This document shows, one piece after another, positions 43,406 to 52,571 of a DNA stretch of 64,000 nucleotides. The stretch's first letter is position 1; every line of letters begins with the position of its first letter. The notes beneath the pieces are model-generated. The model saw only the letters and a list, made by a program, of their open reading frames with translations. It was not told where the DNA came from and did not search any database. Source of the DNA: Betaproteobacteria bacterium LSUCC0117 (GTDB lineage: Bacteria > Pseudomonadota > Gammaproteobacteria > Burkholderiales > Burkholderiaceae_C). The stretch covers positions 524,001 through 588,000 of the forward strand of contig JAUJFZ010000001.1 of the NCBI GenBank assembly GCA_030441535.1. The letters are read 5' to 3'. The position numbers were made by a program, and so were the translations under genes.

Positions 43406-43666
43406 ATGTACATCGTCGTAATCGCTTGGCTTTACGTTGCCGTCATGATGGCTGCCGCAGAGGCAACGCACGTGAATGGCAGCATCCTGAGCGCGATATT
43501 TACATTTATCGGCTATGGCCTCTTGCCCGTTGGCCTTGTTATCTATGTGATGCAAAGCCCTGCGCGTAAAAAGCGCCGCCAGGCACTGGAAGCAGCCGAG
43601 ACAGCCAAACAAGCGTCCAAATCCCCCACAGGCAGCTCGAGCAGCAACGCCAGCGATGGCTCGTAA
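43406..43666 (+). CDS. Small two-helix membrane protein next to phaC
   Basis: An 86-residue protein starting at ATG 43406 (MYIVVIAWLYVAVMMAAAEA); longer in-frame readings overlap the phaC start and are not hydrophobic. Helices at about 2 to 20 and 28 to 50 are joined by a short loop with HVNGS, followed by a basic stretch (ARKKRRQ) and a Ser/Ala-rich tail. Function unknown. Its place next to phaC is suggestive, but it is divergent from that gene. Confidence 0.75.
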   Translation: MYIVVIAWLYVAVMMAAAEATHVNGSILSAIFTFIGYGLLPVGLVIYVMQSPARKKRRQALEAAETAKQASKSPTGSSSSNASDGS

Positions 43667-43708
43667 CCTCATATTCTGGGGGGTGCAAAGCTACTTAAAT
43701 CTCACGTG

Positions 43709-44521
43709 TTATTTTAACCAAATCAGAGCGGCTAATCGGCCGCTTCCCCCAAAGTTCTGATCACGGCGGTGCGAAAAATAGCGATCTGCTCGACTCACCG
43801 TGCACCAAAGCGCGCTGCCGTCGTTGCCGCAGATGGTCGTCACACCCAGCGCGCGGAGCTTGCGGCGAGCGATAAGGGGTAAATCGGCGAGGTACTTTCC
43901 GGGGGTCGAACGGGGCACAAAGGCATCATCGTCACCCGGCGTCCGAGTCAAAAAAGCCGCACGCACATCTTCCCCAACCTCAAACGCACCGGGACCAATG
44001 GCGGGGCCGAGCCACACCGTCAACTCACGAGCAGCGTCGGACAACGACTGCCCTGTCGTGGCCGCGATCGCATTGATCGTTTGGGCAATCACGCCCGCGC
44101 CATCAGCGCCACGCTTCGTACCCGCCCCAGCCAAGCCGCGCCAACCCGCATGCGCCGCCGCAACCACTGGCAACCGTTGATGGGCAAAAAGAAGGGGTAA
44201 GCAATCCGCCACCATGATGGTTGCGGCAACGCGAGGGGCCGTTGACAGCGCGATATCAGCCACTAAGTTGGGCGAATCGACGGTGGAGGTAGTCAGGTGT
44301 TGGACCGCCTCGCCATGAACCTGCCGCAAAAATGCGGTTTGAATACCCAAGCGTGCGCACAGGCGACGGCGGTTCTCGGCCACTGCCAAAGGGTCGTCAC
44401 CCACATGGTCACCCAGGTTCAGTGCATCAAATGGCGGCCGCGAGACCCCCCCAGCACGCACGGTCATAAACGCCTGCACATGGGCGGGCAAGGACCAGTC
44501 GGGGATGAAGCCTAATTCCAT
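43709..44521 (-). CDS. pgeF: Peptidoglycan editing factor (laccase-like YfiH)
   Basis: A DUF152-family protein with QVHGEAV, the zinc-ligand region MVADCLPLL, AAHAGWRGLAGA and LGPAIGPGAFEVG. These provide the H-C-H metal site. PgeF removes wrongly built muropeptide precursors (L-Ser in place of L-Ala) and was earlier called a multicopper oxidase. I start at ATG 44521 (MELGFIPDW); an upstream in-frame start at 44584 cannot be excluded because no clear ribosome binding site is visible. In many betaproteobacteria pgeF sits between rluD and phaC; rluD is not here. Confidence 0.92.
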   Translation of the reverse strand: MELGFIPDWSLPAHVQAFMTVRAGGVSRPPFDALNLGDHVGDDPLAVAENRRRLCARLGIQTAFLRQVHGEAVQHLTTSTVDSPNLVADIALSTAPRVAATIMVADCLPLLFAHQRLPVVAAAHAGWRGLAGAGTKRGADGAGVIAQTINAIAATTGQSLSDAARELTVWLGPAIGPGAFEVGEDVRAAFLTRTPGDDDAFVPRSTPGKYLADLPLIARRKLRALGVTTICGNDGSALWCTVSRADRYFSHRRDQNFGGSGRLAALIWLK

Positions 44522-44610
44522 TCCTGTATTACACACCAAGCGCACTGAAATTAAATCTTCAAAACAGCCAAGCCTTGGTAGCATAGGGGCTACATCTTTT
44601 GAGCCCCGCT

Positions 44611-45180
44611 ATGTACCCCGATCGTTCCAACCGTTTCTGCCGCGCTTGTGGCCAGCCCACTGAACAGCGCCTGCCCGACGATGGCGACGACAAATTACGC
44701 TCGGTTTGCACCGCATGCGCGACGGTGCACTACCTCAATCCACTAAACGTGGTGGGCACCATCCCCGTATGGACAGACCCACAAACGGGCGTTGAAAAGA
44801 TCCTGCTGTGCCGCCGCAACATTGAACCGCGATTCGACAAATGGACCTTGCCCGCCGGCTTTATGGAGATGGGTGAGTCAACAGAAACTGGTGCAGCGCG
44901 TGAAACCATCGAAGAGGCTGGCGCCGCGTTTGAGATGGGCGAGTTGTTCACACTCATCAGCGTGCTTCATGTTGGGCAGGTGCATTTTTTCTACAAAGCG
45001 CGCCTCACCAGTGACAAGTTCAATCCGGGACCAGAGACCCGCGAAGCGCGGTTATTCGAGGCCCACGAAATTCCATGGGACGAGCTCGCGTTCGGCACCG
45101 TCAAAGAGACCCTTGAGCGTTACCTGAAGCATGGCCAATCAGGCGTTCATGACTTTGCCATCGAACGCCGTGACCGTTAA
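44611..45180 (+). CDS. Nudix hydrolase with zinc ribbon
   Basis: A 189-residue protein from ATG 44611. An N-terminal zinc ribbon (CRACGQ and CTAC) precedes a Nudix domain whose box is complete: GFMEMGESTETGAARETIEE begins it and AGA closes it. The layout is NudC-like but much shorter than NADH pyrophosphatase and lacks the SQPWPFPxS signature, so it is an ADP-ribose/NAD-type or other pyrophosphohydrolase of uncertain substrate. Its TAA overlaps the parC stop on the opposite strand (TTAA). Confidence 0.88.
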   Translation: MYPDRSNRFCRACGQPTEQRLPDDGDDKLRSVCTACATVHYLNPLNVVGTIPVWTDPQTGVEKILLCRRNIEPRFDKWTLPAGFMEMGESTETGAARETIEEAGAAFEMGELFTLISVLHVGQVHFFYKARLTSDKFNPGPETREARLFEAHEIPWDELAFGTVKETLERYLKHGQSGVHDFAIERRDR

Positions 45181-47525
45181 AGCACCCGGATCACCCGGTT
45201 AGGCTTGAAGCCGAAGTCTGCCGCTTTACCTTTGCGCGCACGCACGCCTCGGGCGTTATTGAGGCTGCGAATTTCCAGCGTTTCCTCGCGCGCCTTACCG
45301 CCACGACCGACACCCGCGATGGTCACGCTCCGCGTATAGACCGCCGCGCCTGCGAGCTGATCCTTGTCAGCCAAATCAAGCAGCATCAAACCGCGACCAC
45401 CTTTGGGCATGTGTTTTAACTCTGTCAGCTCAAAGGTCAACACGCGCCCGTCTAATGATGCGCAGGCGACATGGGTGGCCATGATCGGTTGCACGCCGTT
45501 GTCAGTGATCGTGTGAATCAACAGGGGGCTGGGCTCATTCACGCGCGCGTTTGCCGCCAAATTGACAAAGGCTTTGCCCGCTTTTTGGCGACTGGTCATG
45601 TCTTGAATCTGCGCGACGAAGCCATAGCCGTCGCTGGAGGACAGCAGGTAACCCGCATCAAGCGCGCCGGCCATGTAGTGGGCAGCGGTAGCGCCGGGCT
45701 CCAACTCGATTAGGGTGGTAATGGGTTGGCCATCACCGCGACCACCCGGCAGAGCGGACACCGGCAAAGAGTAAGTGCGCCCATTGCTGCCCAACACGAT
45801 CAGGGTGTCAATGGTCCGGCATTCGAAAGTACCGCGCAGGGTGTCACCTGCCTTGAACGCGAACGCATCAACTGCATGCCCATGGCCCGTGCGCGTGCGT
45901 ACCCAACCCTTATCGGACACCACGACGGTCACCGGCTCGTCAATGACTTTAATCTCTGCAACCGCCCGCTTCTCAGCTTGGACAAGGGTTCGACGCTCGT
46001 CGCCAAACGCTTTGGCATCCGCCTCGATTTCCTTCACCATCAACCGCTTGAGGCTGTTGGGGTTGTTGAGGATGTCTTCGAGTTTGACCTGGTCCTCGCG
46101 CAGCTTACTCAGCTCCTGTTCAATCTTAATGGCCTCCAACCTGGCCAATTGGCGCAGGCGGATTTCGAGGATGTCCTCGGCCTGACGCTCGGACAACTTG
46201 AAGCGCGTGATGAGGGCCTCTTTGGGTTCATCGCTTTGGCGGATGATAGCTATCACCTCGTCAATGTTCAGCAGTACCAGCTGGCGACCTTCCAGGATAT
46301 GAATCCGGTCAAGCACTTTGCTCAGACGGTTTTGACTGCGCTTGACGATGGTGTCCTGGCGGAAGCTAATCCATTCCGTCAGCATTCCGCGCAGCGACTT
46401 CGGCACAGGCTTACCATCAATCCCGACCATGGTCAGGTTGATGCTGCTGGAGGTCTCCAAGCTGGTGTGCGCCAGCAATTGGGTGATCAGCTCGGCCTGC
46501 GAGATGGTGCGGGTTTTCGGCTCAAACACCAAGCGAACCGCAGCCTCTTTGCCCGATTCGTCGCGCACCACATCCAACACCGCCAACATGCTGGCCTTGA
46601 GTTGTGTCTGCTCCGCGCTGAGCGCTTTTTTACCCGCCTTGACTTTGGGGTTGGTGATTTCTTCGATTTCCTCAAGAACCCGCTGCGTACTCACGCCAGG
46701 CGGTAACTCATTCACAACCAATTGCCATTGCCCACGCGCCAAATCCTCAATAACCCACCGCGCGCGGACCTTTAGGCTGCCACGACCTGTTTTATAGGCT
46801 TGTGCAATATCGGACGCTGCACTGATGATCTGCCCACCCCCCGGGTAGTCTGGGGCTGGCAGGTGAACCAGTAATTCGTCATCGGACAGCTTGGGATTTT
46901 TGATCAAGGCCACGCAAGCGTCAGCGACCTCGCGCAGGTTATGGCTGGGTATCTCAGTGGCCATACCCACTGCAATGCCACTGGCGCCATTGAGCAATGT
47001 GAAGGGCAAGCGCGCGGGCAATTGGCGCGGCTCTTCAGTTGATCCGTCGTAGTTGGCGATGAAGTCGACCGTGCCCTCGTCAATCTCGTCGAGCAACAGG
47101 GTCGTGATTTTCGCCAAACGCGCCTCGGTGTATCGCATCGCGGCCGCGCCGTCGCCATCGCGGCTACCGAAGTTACCTTGACCATCAATCAGGGGGTAGC
47201 GCTGGCTGAAATCCTGCGCCATGCGCACCAAGGCATCGTAGGCTGCTTGGTCACCGTGCGGGTGAAAGCGGCCCAACACATCGCCCACAACGCGCGCGGA
47301 TTTGACAGGCTTGGGAGCGCCACTGCTGCCGTGGCCCAACCCCATGCGTTGCATCGCGTACAAGATGCGCCGCTGAACTGGCTTTTGACCGTCACAGACA
47401 TCGGGCAGTGCACGCCCCTTCACCACGCTCAGTGCGTACTCAAGGTAGGCGCGCTGCGCGTAGGTCGCCAGCGTGTCTTCGCCGCTATCAGCTGGGGGGT
47501 CGAATAACAGGAGATCGTCGCTCAT
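45177..47525 (-). CDS. parC: DNA topoisomerase IV subunit A
   Basis: A 782-residue type IIA topoisomerase subunit. The catalytic tyrosine is Y132 in AMRYTEARL, and SGIAVGMATEIPSHN and the coiled-coil/primase-like regions follow. The quinolone region reads HPHGDQAAYDAL: Q93 stands where E. coli ParC has S80. The C-terminal beta-pinwheel is present. Together with ParE it unlinks daughter chromosomes. Its ATG overlaps the parE stop (TAATG). Confidence 0.96.
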   Translation of the reverse strand: MSDDLLLFDPPADSGEDTLATYAQRAYLEYALSVVKGRALPDVCDGQKPVQRRILYAMQRMGLGHGSSGAPKPVKSARVVGDVLGRFHPHGDQAAYDALVRMAQDFSQRYPLIDGQGNFGSRDGDGAAAMRYTEARLAKITTLLLDEIDEGTVDFIANYDGSTEEPRQLPARLPFTLLNGASGIAVGMATEIPSHNLREVADACVALIKNPKLSDDELLVHLPAPDYPGGGQIISAASDIAQAYKTGRGSLKVRARWVIEDLARGQWQLVVNELPPGVSTQRVLEEIEEITNPKVKAGKKALSAEQTQLKASMLAVLDVVRDESGKEAAVRLVFEPKTRTISQAELITQLLAHTSLETSSSINLTMVGIDGKPVPKSLRGMLTEWISFRQDTIVKRSQNRLSKVLDRIHILEGRQLVLLNIDEVIAIIRQSDEPKEALITRFKLSERQAEDILEIRLRQLARLEAIKIEQELSKLREDQVKLEDILNNPNSLKRLMVKEIEADAKAFGDERRTLVQAEKRAVAEIKVIDEPVTVVVSDKGWVRTRTGHGHAVDAFAFKAGDTLRGTFECRTIDTLIVLGSNGRTYSLPVSALPGGRGDGQPITTLIELEPGATAAHYMAGALDAGYLLSSSDGYGFVAQIQDMTSRQKAGKAFVNLAANARVNEPSPLLIHTITDNGVQPIMATHVACASLDGRVLTFELTELKHMPKGGRGLMLLDLADKDQLAGAAVYTRSVTIAGVGRGGKAREETLEIRSLNNARGVRARKGKAADFGFKPNRVIRVL

Positions 47526-49516
47526 TAGATATCTACCTCAATGTCATCTGCGTTGAGTTCCATCAACTCGCGGCGTGCTGCGGCTTCGCCTTTGCCCATC
47601 AGTTTGTTGAACTCAACCTCGGTGCCCAATACGCCCAATTCACCCAAGGTGACTGGTAGCAAGCGGCGGGTATCGGGGTTAAGCGTGGTGTCCCATAACT
47701 GCACGGCACTCATCTCACCCAAGCCTTTGAAGCGTGAGATGGACCAGCTGTTTTCGCGCACATTGTCCTTGCGCAGTTTGTCGAGAATCGCGGTGAGTTC
47801 ACCCTCGTCAAGCGCGTACATCTTGGCGGCAGGCTTTTTACCGCGCGCTGGCGCATCCACGCGGAACAACGGCGGACGTGCCACGTAGAGGTGACCGGCC
47901 TCAATGAGCTTCGGAAAATGACGGAAGAACAGGGTGAGTAACAACACCTGGATGTGGGAGCCATCAACATCCGCATCCGAGAGGATGCATATTTTTCCGT
48001 AGCGCAAACCACTGAGGTCCGGCGTGTCGTTTGGCCCGTGCGGGTCAACACCAATCGCTACGGCGATGTCATGGATTTCGTTGTTAGCGAACAGACGATC
48101 GCGCTCGACTTCCCACGTATTTAAAACCTTACCGCGCAGCGGCAAGATGGCCTGAGACTCTTTGTCACGCCCCATCTTTGCGCTACCGCCCGCCGAATCT
48201 CCCTCGACCAAAAACAGCTCGTTGTGGCTTAGGTCGCGGCTTTCGCAGTCGGTCAGTTTGCCCGGCAACACCGCGACGCCAGAGCCTTTGCGCTTCTCAA
48301 CTTTTTGGCCGGCTTTTTGTCGGCTTTGGGCAGCTTTGATAACCAACTCAGCCAACTTTTTGCCATGCTCAACATGCTGGTTGAGCCATAACTCGAGTGC
48401 CGGCCGCACAAAGCTGGATACCAGCCGCACGGCATCACGGCTGTTGAGCCGCTCTTTAATTTGGCCTTGGAACTGCGGGTCAAGTACCTTGGCCGACAGC
48501 ACGTAACTGGCCCGCGCGAATACATCCTCGGGCAACAGTTTGACGCCCTTCGGTAACAGCGCGTGCAACTCAATGAAGCTCTTTACCGCCGTGAACAAAC
48601 CGTCGCGTAAGCCACTGTCGTGTGTGCCACCAGCGGTGGTCGGGATCAAGTTGACGTAACTCTCACGAACAGGTTGCCCCTCTTCAGTGAAAGCCACACA
48701 CCAGGTTGCACCCTCGCCCTCTGCAAAGCTGTCACTCGCACTGTCCGCAAAACCCTCACCATCGAATAACGGGATCACGGGGTCAGCTTGGACGTTTTGA
48801 GTCAGGTAGTCACGCAAACCACCTTTGTATTGCCACTGTTGTGTTTCACGATTTTTTTCGTGCTCAAGGGTGACGATAACACCGGGCATGAGCACGGCTT
48901 TTGAACGCAAGAGGTGCGTCAACTCACCCAGCGGAATAGCACTGCTCTCAAAGTAAGACGCTTGTGGCCACGCCCGAACGCTGGTACCTGATTTACGCTC
49001 GCCCGCCTGAGCCGCGCGAACGATGAGGGGTTCAATGACATCGCCCTTGGAAAAGACCAACCGCGCAACTTGCCCCTCACGGTGACTGGTCACTTCCAAG
49101 CGAGTCGACAGGGCGTTGGTCACGCTGACGCCGACACCATGCAAACCACCAGAGAAGCTGTAGGCGCCGCCCTTGCCCTTATCAAACTTGCCGCCCGCGT
49201 GCAACCGCGTAAAGACCAGCTCAACAACCGGCGCCTTTTCTTCTGGGTGCATGCCGAACGGAATGCCCCGCCCGTCGTCCTCTACCGTGACCGACCCATC
49301 CGTGTGCAACACCACTTTGATTCGCTTGCCATAGCCTGCCAGCGCTTCATCGGCGGCGTTATCCAACACTTCTTGGATGATGTGCAAGGGGTTGTCCGTG
49401 CGGGTGTACATACCCGGGCGCTGTTTGACAGGCTCAAGTCCTTTTAAAACGCGAATAGAACCCTCGCCGTAATCGGCGCCGGGCGCAGTTGAATTTGCGG
49501 ATTGTTTTGTGGCCAT
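47525..49516 (-). CDS. parE: DNA topoisomerase IV subunit B
   Basis: A 663-residue GHKL ATPase subunit. The Bergerat fold has VLDNAADEALAG and VEDDGRGIPFGMHP, SGGLHGVGVSVTNALS follows, and the TOPRIM domain carries EGDSAGGSAKMGRD and LSDADVDGSHI. The length (not about 800) and the partner gene make it ParE rather than GyrB. It is first in the parE-parC pair. Confidence 0.96.
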   Translation of the reverse strand: MATKQSANSTAPGADYGEGSIRVLKGLEPVKQRPGMYTRTDNPLHIIQEVLDNAADEALAGYGKRIKVVLHTDGSVTVEDDGRGIPFGMHPEEKAPVVELVFTRLHAGGKFDKGKGGAYSFSGGLHGVGVSVTNALSTRLEVTSHREGQVARLVFSKGDVIEPLIVRAAQAGERKSGTSVRAWPQASYFESSAIPLGELTHLLRSKAVLMPGVIVTLEHEKNRETQQWQYKGGLRDYLTQNVQADPVIPLFDGEGFADSASDSFAEGEGATWCVAFTEEGQPVRESYVNLIPTTAGGTHDSGLRDGLFTAVKSFIELHALLPKGVKLLPEDVFARASYVLSAKVLDPQFQGQIKERLNSRDAVRLVSSFVRPALELWLNQHVEHGKKLAELVIKAAQSRQKAGQKVEKRKGSGVAVLPGKLTDCESRDLSHNELFLVEGDSAGGSAKMGRDKESQAILPLRGKVLNTWEVERDRLFANNEIHDIAVAIGVDPHGPNDTPDLSGLRYGKICILSDADVDGSHIQVLLLTLFFRHFPKLIEAGHLYVARPPLFRVDAPARGKKPAAKMYALDEGELTAILDKLRKDNVRENSWSISRFKGLGEMSAVQLWDTTLNPDTRRLLPVTLGELGVLGTEVEFNKLMGKGEAAARRELMELNADDIEVDI

Positions 49517-49551
49517 GGGCGGAAATTGTAGCGAAAGCTAGAATGAAAAAC

Positions 49552-49585
49552 TGTATATTTATACACCACTGATTAAACAGTCAGT
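49552..49585. promoter_or_regulatory. A/T-rich dyads between parE and the MFS gene
   Basis: TGTATA-TT-TATACA (49552 to 49565) is a perfect dyad, and ACTGA / TCAGT (49568 and 49581) forms a second. Both lie in the divergent gap and may hold promoters or an operator. Confidence 0.35.
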
Positions 49586-49640
49586 TACCTCGGCGTCAGC
49601 GGGGTAAACGGCTTTTCGCACAATTGGATACATTACGGGG

Positions 49641-50873
49641 ATGCAAGTTTCAACCAAATCACTCAGTGCCGCACAAATTCTGATTTGTGGTGCCGCTATT
49701 GTCACGTTGTCCATGGGCATCCGGCACGGCTTTGGGCTTTGGCTACAGCCCATCACGCAAGCCCAAGATTGGAGCCGCGAGACTTACTCGCTGGCTATAG
49801 CGATCCAAAACATCTCTTGGGGTTTCTTCGGTATCTTCGCGGGTATGGTGGCCGATCGGTTTGGCGCGTTCAGAGTGATCATGTCTGGCGCGGTGCTCTA
49901 CGGCCTCGGCTTGTGGGGCATGGCGACAGCTGACACGCCGTTCTTGTTTGCGCTCAGCGCCGGGATCTTGATCGGAGCCGCACAGGCTGGCACCACCTAT
50001 GCGGTCATATACGGTGTGATCGGACGCAACATCGCCGCAGATAAGCGGTCATGGGCCATGGGTGTCGCGGCGGCGGCAGGCTCGTTTGGTCAATTCTTGA
50101 TGGTGCCGGTCGAAGGCCAACTGATCTACCATTTCGGCTGGCAAAACGCCTTGGTGATTTTGTCAGTAGCGGTGTTGTTGATTGTGCCGCTGGCGTATGG
50201 TTTGCGTGAATCATCGTTTGCGAATGGGCAAGCACCCGTGCGGGAACAAACGATCCTGCAGGCATTGCGCGAGGCCGCGCGGTACCCGAGCTTTCAGTGG
50301 CTGATGGCGGGCTACTTCGTCTGTGGCTTCCAAGTCGTATTCATTGGCGTCCACATGCCGAGTTATCTTCGTGATAACGACTTCCCACCCCATGTGGCTA
50401 GCTATGCCTTGGCGCTGATCGGTTTATTCAACGTAGCCGGGACCTATGCGGCGGGTGTGTTGGGTCAGCGTCTGGCTAAACGCAAAATCTTAGCTGCCAT
50501 CTATCTAAGCCGCGCTGTTGTGATTACTGTCTTTTTGGCAGCCCCTCTTACCCCCACGAGCGTCTACATTTTTTCAGCCGTAATGGGCGTGTTGTGGCTT
50601 TCGACCGTACCGCCGACCAACGCGATCGTGGCAGGTATTTTCGGCGTGCAACACCTCAGCATGCTCGGTGGCTTCGTGTTCTTCTCGCATCAAGTTGGCA
50701 GCTTCCTTGGCGTTTGGCTCGGTGGCGTTTTGTATGACGCCACGGGTAATTACGATGTGGTGTGGGGCATCGCCATCGCTTTGGGAATTGCCGCAGCGCT
50801 ATTAAACTTACCCATTAACGAATCATCGATCAACCGTGCGCCCAAACGCGTACCATCCCCCCAACTGTCATGA
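49641..50873 (+). CDS. Major facilitator superfamily transporter
   Basis: A 410-residue protein with twelve predicted membrane helices. The loop between helices 2 and 3 reads GMVADRFGAFRVIMSG (MFS motif A), and a second copy lies after helix 8 (GQRLAKRKILAA). RHGFGLWLQPITQAQDWSRE near the start resembles the monocarboxylate/oxalate-formate-like carriers. Substrate unknown. It is followed by a four-base-overlapping small membrane gene, so the two are probably made together. Confidence 0.9.
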   Translation: MQVSTKSLSAAQILICGAAIVTLSMGIRHGFGLWLQPITQAQDWSRETYSLAIAIQNISWGFFGIFAGMVADRFGAFRVIMSGAVLYGLGLWGMATADTPFLFALSAGILIGAAQAGTTYAVIYGVIGRNIAADKRSWAMGVAAAAGSFGQFLMVPVEGQLIYHFGWQNALVILSVAVLLIVPLAYGLRESSFANGQAPVREQTILQALREAARYPSFQWLMAGYFVCGFQVVFIGVHMPSYLRDNDFPPHVASYALALIGLFNVAGTYAAGVLGQRLAKRKILAAIYLSRAVVITVFLAAPLTPTSVYIFSAVMGVLWLSTVPPTNAIVAGIFGVQHLSMLGGFVFFSHQVGSFLGVWLGGVLYDATGNYDVVWGIAIALGIAAALLNLPINESSINRAPKRVPSPQLS

Positions 50874-51034
50874 GCATGTCCCACACCACAACCCCAGCAA
50901 CGCCCGCGTTCACACGCTGGGTGCAGCCGCTGGTGTGGGTCATCGCCGCATCGGCCTTGGCCGGCGTATTTGCCCTGTACCAAAACCCTCAGCTGATGGT
51001 GACGATCGCCGACCAGCTCTGGAGTTGCTTCTAA
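50870..51034 (+). CDS. 54-residue single-helix membrane protein
   Basis: ATG 50870 overlaps the MFS stop as ATGA. The peptide MSMSHTTTPATPAFTRW leads into one hydrophobic helix (about 18 to 38, LVWVIAASALAGVFALY) and ends QLWSCF. The overlap, the single clean helix and the stop just before the methyltransferase start speak for a real gene despite its size. It might be a small subunit or regulator of the carrier; function unknown. Confidence 0.65.
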   Translation: MSMSHTTTPATPAFTRWVQPLVWVIAASALAGVFALYQNPQLMVTIADQLWSCF

Positions 51035-51035
51035 A

Positions 51036-51629
51036 TTGAAACCACAACAACACGGCTGGGGCGCCTGTTCACCATGGGTTTTACGGTGGTCGCATCTGGT
51101 TCGGCCCGCTGGACGCGTGCTTGACATCGCCTGCGGTGCGGGCCGACACAGCCTTTACTTTGCCGCACAGGGTCACGAAGTTACGGCAGTCGACCGCGAT
51201 GAGACGGCACTCGCTGCATTGCGGGCGCGCGATGCGGACGACGCCTCCAAAGCGGGTGCCATCCACACCGTGGTGGCGGATTTGGAAAACGAGCCTTGGC
51301 CCTTCAGCCAGTCATTTGACGCTATCGTAATGACCAACTACCTGTGGCGTCCGCTGTGGCCGTTGCTGCAAGGGGCACTTCGCCCGGGCGGCGTCCTAAT
51401 CATGGAAACTTTCGCTTTGGGCCAAGAGACGATTGGCAAGCCCAGTCGCCCCGCATTTTTGCTCGCCCCTGGCGAGTCCCTGCAACTGGCAGGCTCACTG
51501 CGCATCGTCGCGTTTGAGGATGGCTTTGAGCCCCCCTCTGACACCTATTCTGCGGGTCGCTTTGTACAAAGACTGGTAGCCACAACGGCTGAGACACCGC
51601 CACCGGCACTGGGTAGAATGTCTGTTTAA
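51036..51629 (+). CDS. SAM-dependent methyltransferase, class I
   Basis: A 197-residue Rossmann methyltransferase with VLDIACGAGRHSLYFA (motif I, about 29 to 44), VDRDE as the acidic end of strand 2, VVADLENEPWPF and FDAIVMTNYL (motif IV-like). The start is TTG 51036, with GGAG 11 bases upstream inside the small membrane gene; no ATG lies nearby. The target is unknown; the TehB-like profile hints at small-molecule detoxification, but this is weak. Confidence 0.85.
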   Translation: MKPQQHGWGACSPWVLRWSHLVRPAGRVLDIACGAGRHSLYFAAQGHEVTAVDRDETALAALRARDADDASKAGAIHTVVADLENEPWPFSQSFDAIVMTNYLWRPLWPLLQGALRPGGVLIMETFALGQETIGKPSRPAFLLAPGESLQLAGSLRIVAFEDGFEPPSDTYSAGRFVQRLVATTAETPPPALGRMSV

Positions 51630-51653
51630 CCTAACACCCTTTAAGTTGATCCC

Positions 51654-52535
51654 ATGCAAATGATTAAAGGCAGCATCGTTGCACTCATTACCCCCATGCG
51701 CCCCGATGGGGCCGTTGACTACGACGGCCTGCGCAAGCTGATCGACTGGCACATCGCTGAGGGCACCAGCTGCATTGGCGCGGTCGGGACCACGGGCGAA
51801 TCACCGACCGTCAGCGTTGAAGATCATTGCGAAATCATTCGTGTATCGGTTGAGCAAGCGGCGGGACGGGTGCCTATCATGGCGGGCTGCGGCGCTAACT
51901 CGACGGCTGAAGCCATTGAGTTGGCCAAATACGCCAAGGCAGTTGGTGCAGATTGCCAGCTGCAGGTCGTCCCCTACTACAACAAGCCCACCCAAGAAGG
52001 TATATATCAACATTTCAAAGCGATCGCTGAGGCGGTGGACTTGCCAGTCGTGCTGTACAACGTCCCCGGTCGCACAGTGGCGGACATGGCGCACGACACC
52101 GTGATGCGTTTGGCACAAGTGCCTGGCATTGTGGGTATCAAAGAAGCAACTGGGGACATCGCCCGCGCACTGCACCTGATTAAAGATGCGCCCAAGGACT
52201 TCGCCATTTATTCGGGCGACGACCCCACGGCAGTCGCGCTGATTTTGTTGGGTGGTCATGGCAATATCAGCGTCACAGCGAACGTGGCCCCCAAAGCCAT
52301 GAGCGAGATTTGCGCTGCTGCATTGGCAGGTGACGCCAAAACCGCAGCGGCCAAGCAACTGGCTCTGATGCCGCTGCACAAAGCCCTGTTCATTGAGGCC
52401 AACCCCATCCCTGTCAAGTGGGCCGCCGCACGAATGGGCCTGTGTCAGCCAGGTCTGCGCCTACCCCTGACGCCACTGTCTAATAGCTGCCATGCAACAG
52501 TTGAAGCCGCCATGAAGACCTGCGGTCTGATCTAA
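51654..52535 (+). CDS. dapA: 4-hydroxy-tetrahydrodipicolinate synthase
   Basis: A 293-residue (beta/alpha)8 aldolase. GTTGESPT (about 44 to 51), the catalytic tyrosine in LYNVPGRT and Schiff-base lysine in GIKEATGD are all present. It joins pyruvate and aspartate semialdehyde in lysine and diaminopimelate synthesis. bamC follows directly, the same dapA-bamC order as in E. coli. Confidence 0.96.
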   Translation: MQMIKGSIVALITPMRPDGAVDYDGLRKLIDWHIAEGTSCIGAVGTTGESPTVSVEDHCEIIRVSVEQAAGRVPIMAGCGANSTAEAIELAKYAKAVGADCQLQVVPYYNKPTQEGIYQHFKAIAEAVDLPVVLYNVPGRTVADMAHDTVMRLAQVPGIVGIKEATGDIARALHLIKDAPKDFAIYSGDDPTAVALILLGGHGNISVTANVAPKAMSEICAAALAGDAKTAAAKQLALMPLHKALFIEANPIPVKWAAARMGLCQPGLRLPLTPLSNSCHATVEAAMKTCGLI

Positions 52536-52571
52536 GCGCGCGTTGTCGCATCACACTCTTGAATTGAATCA

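Noticed and set aside
45726..46706. 326-codon open frame antisense to parC
   Set aside because: Shadow of parC codon usage without recognisable domain.
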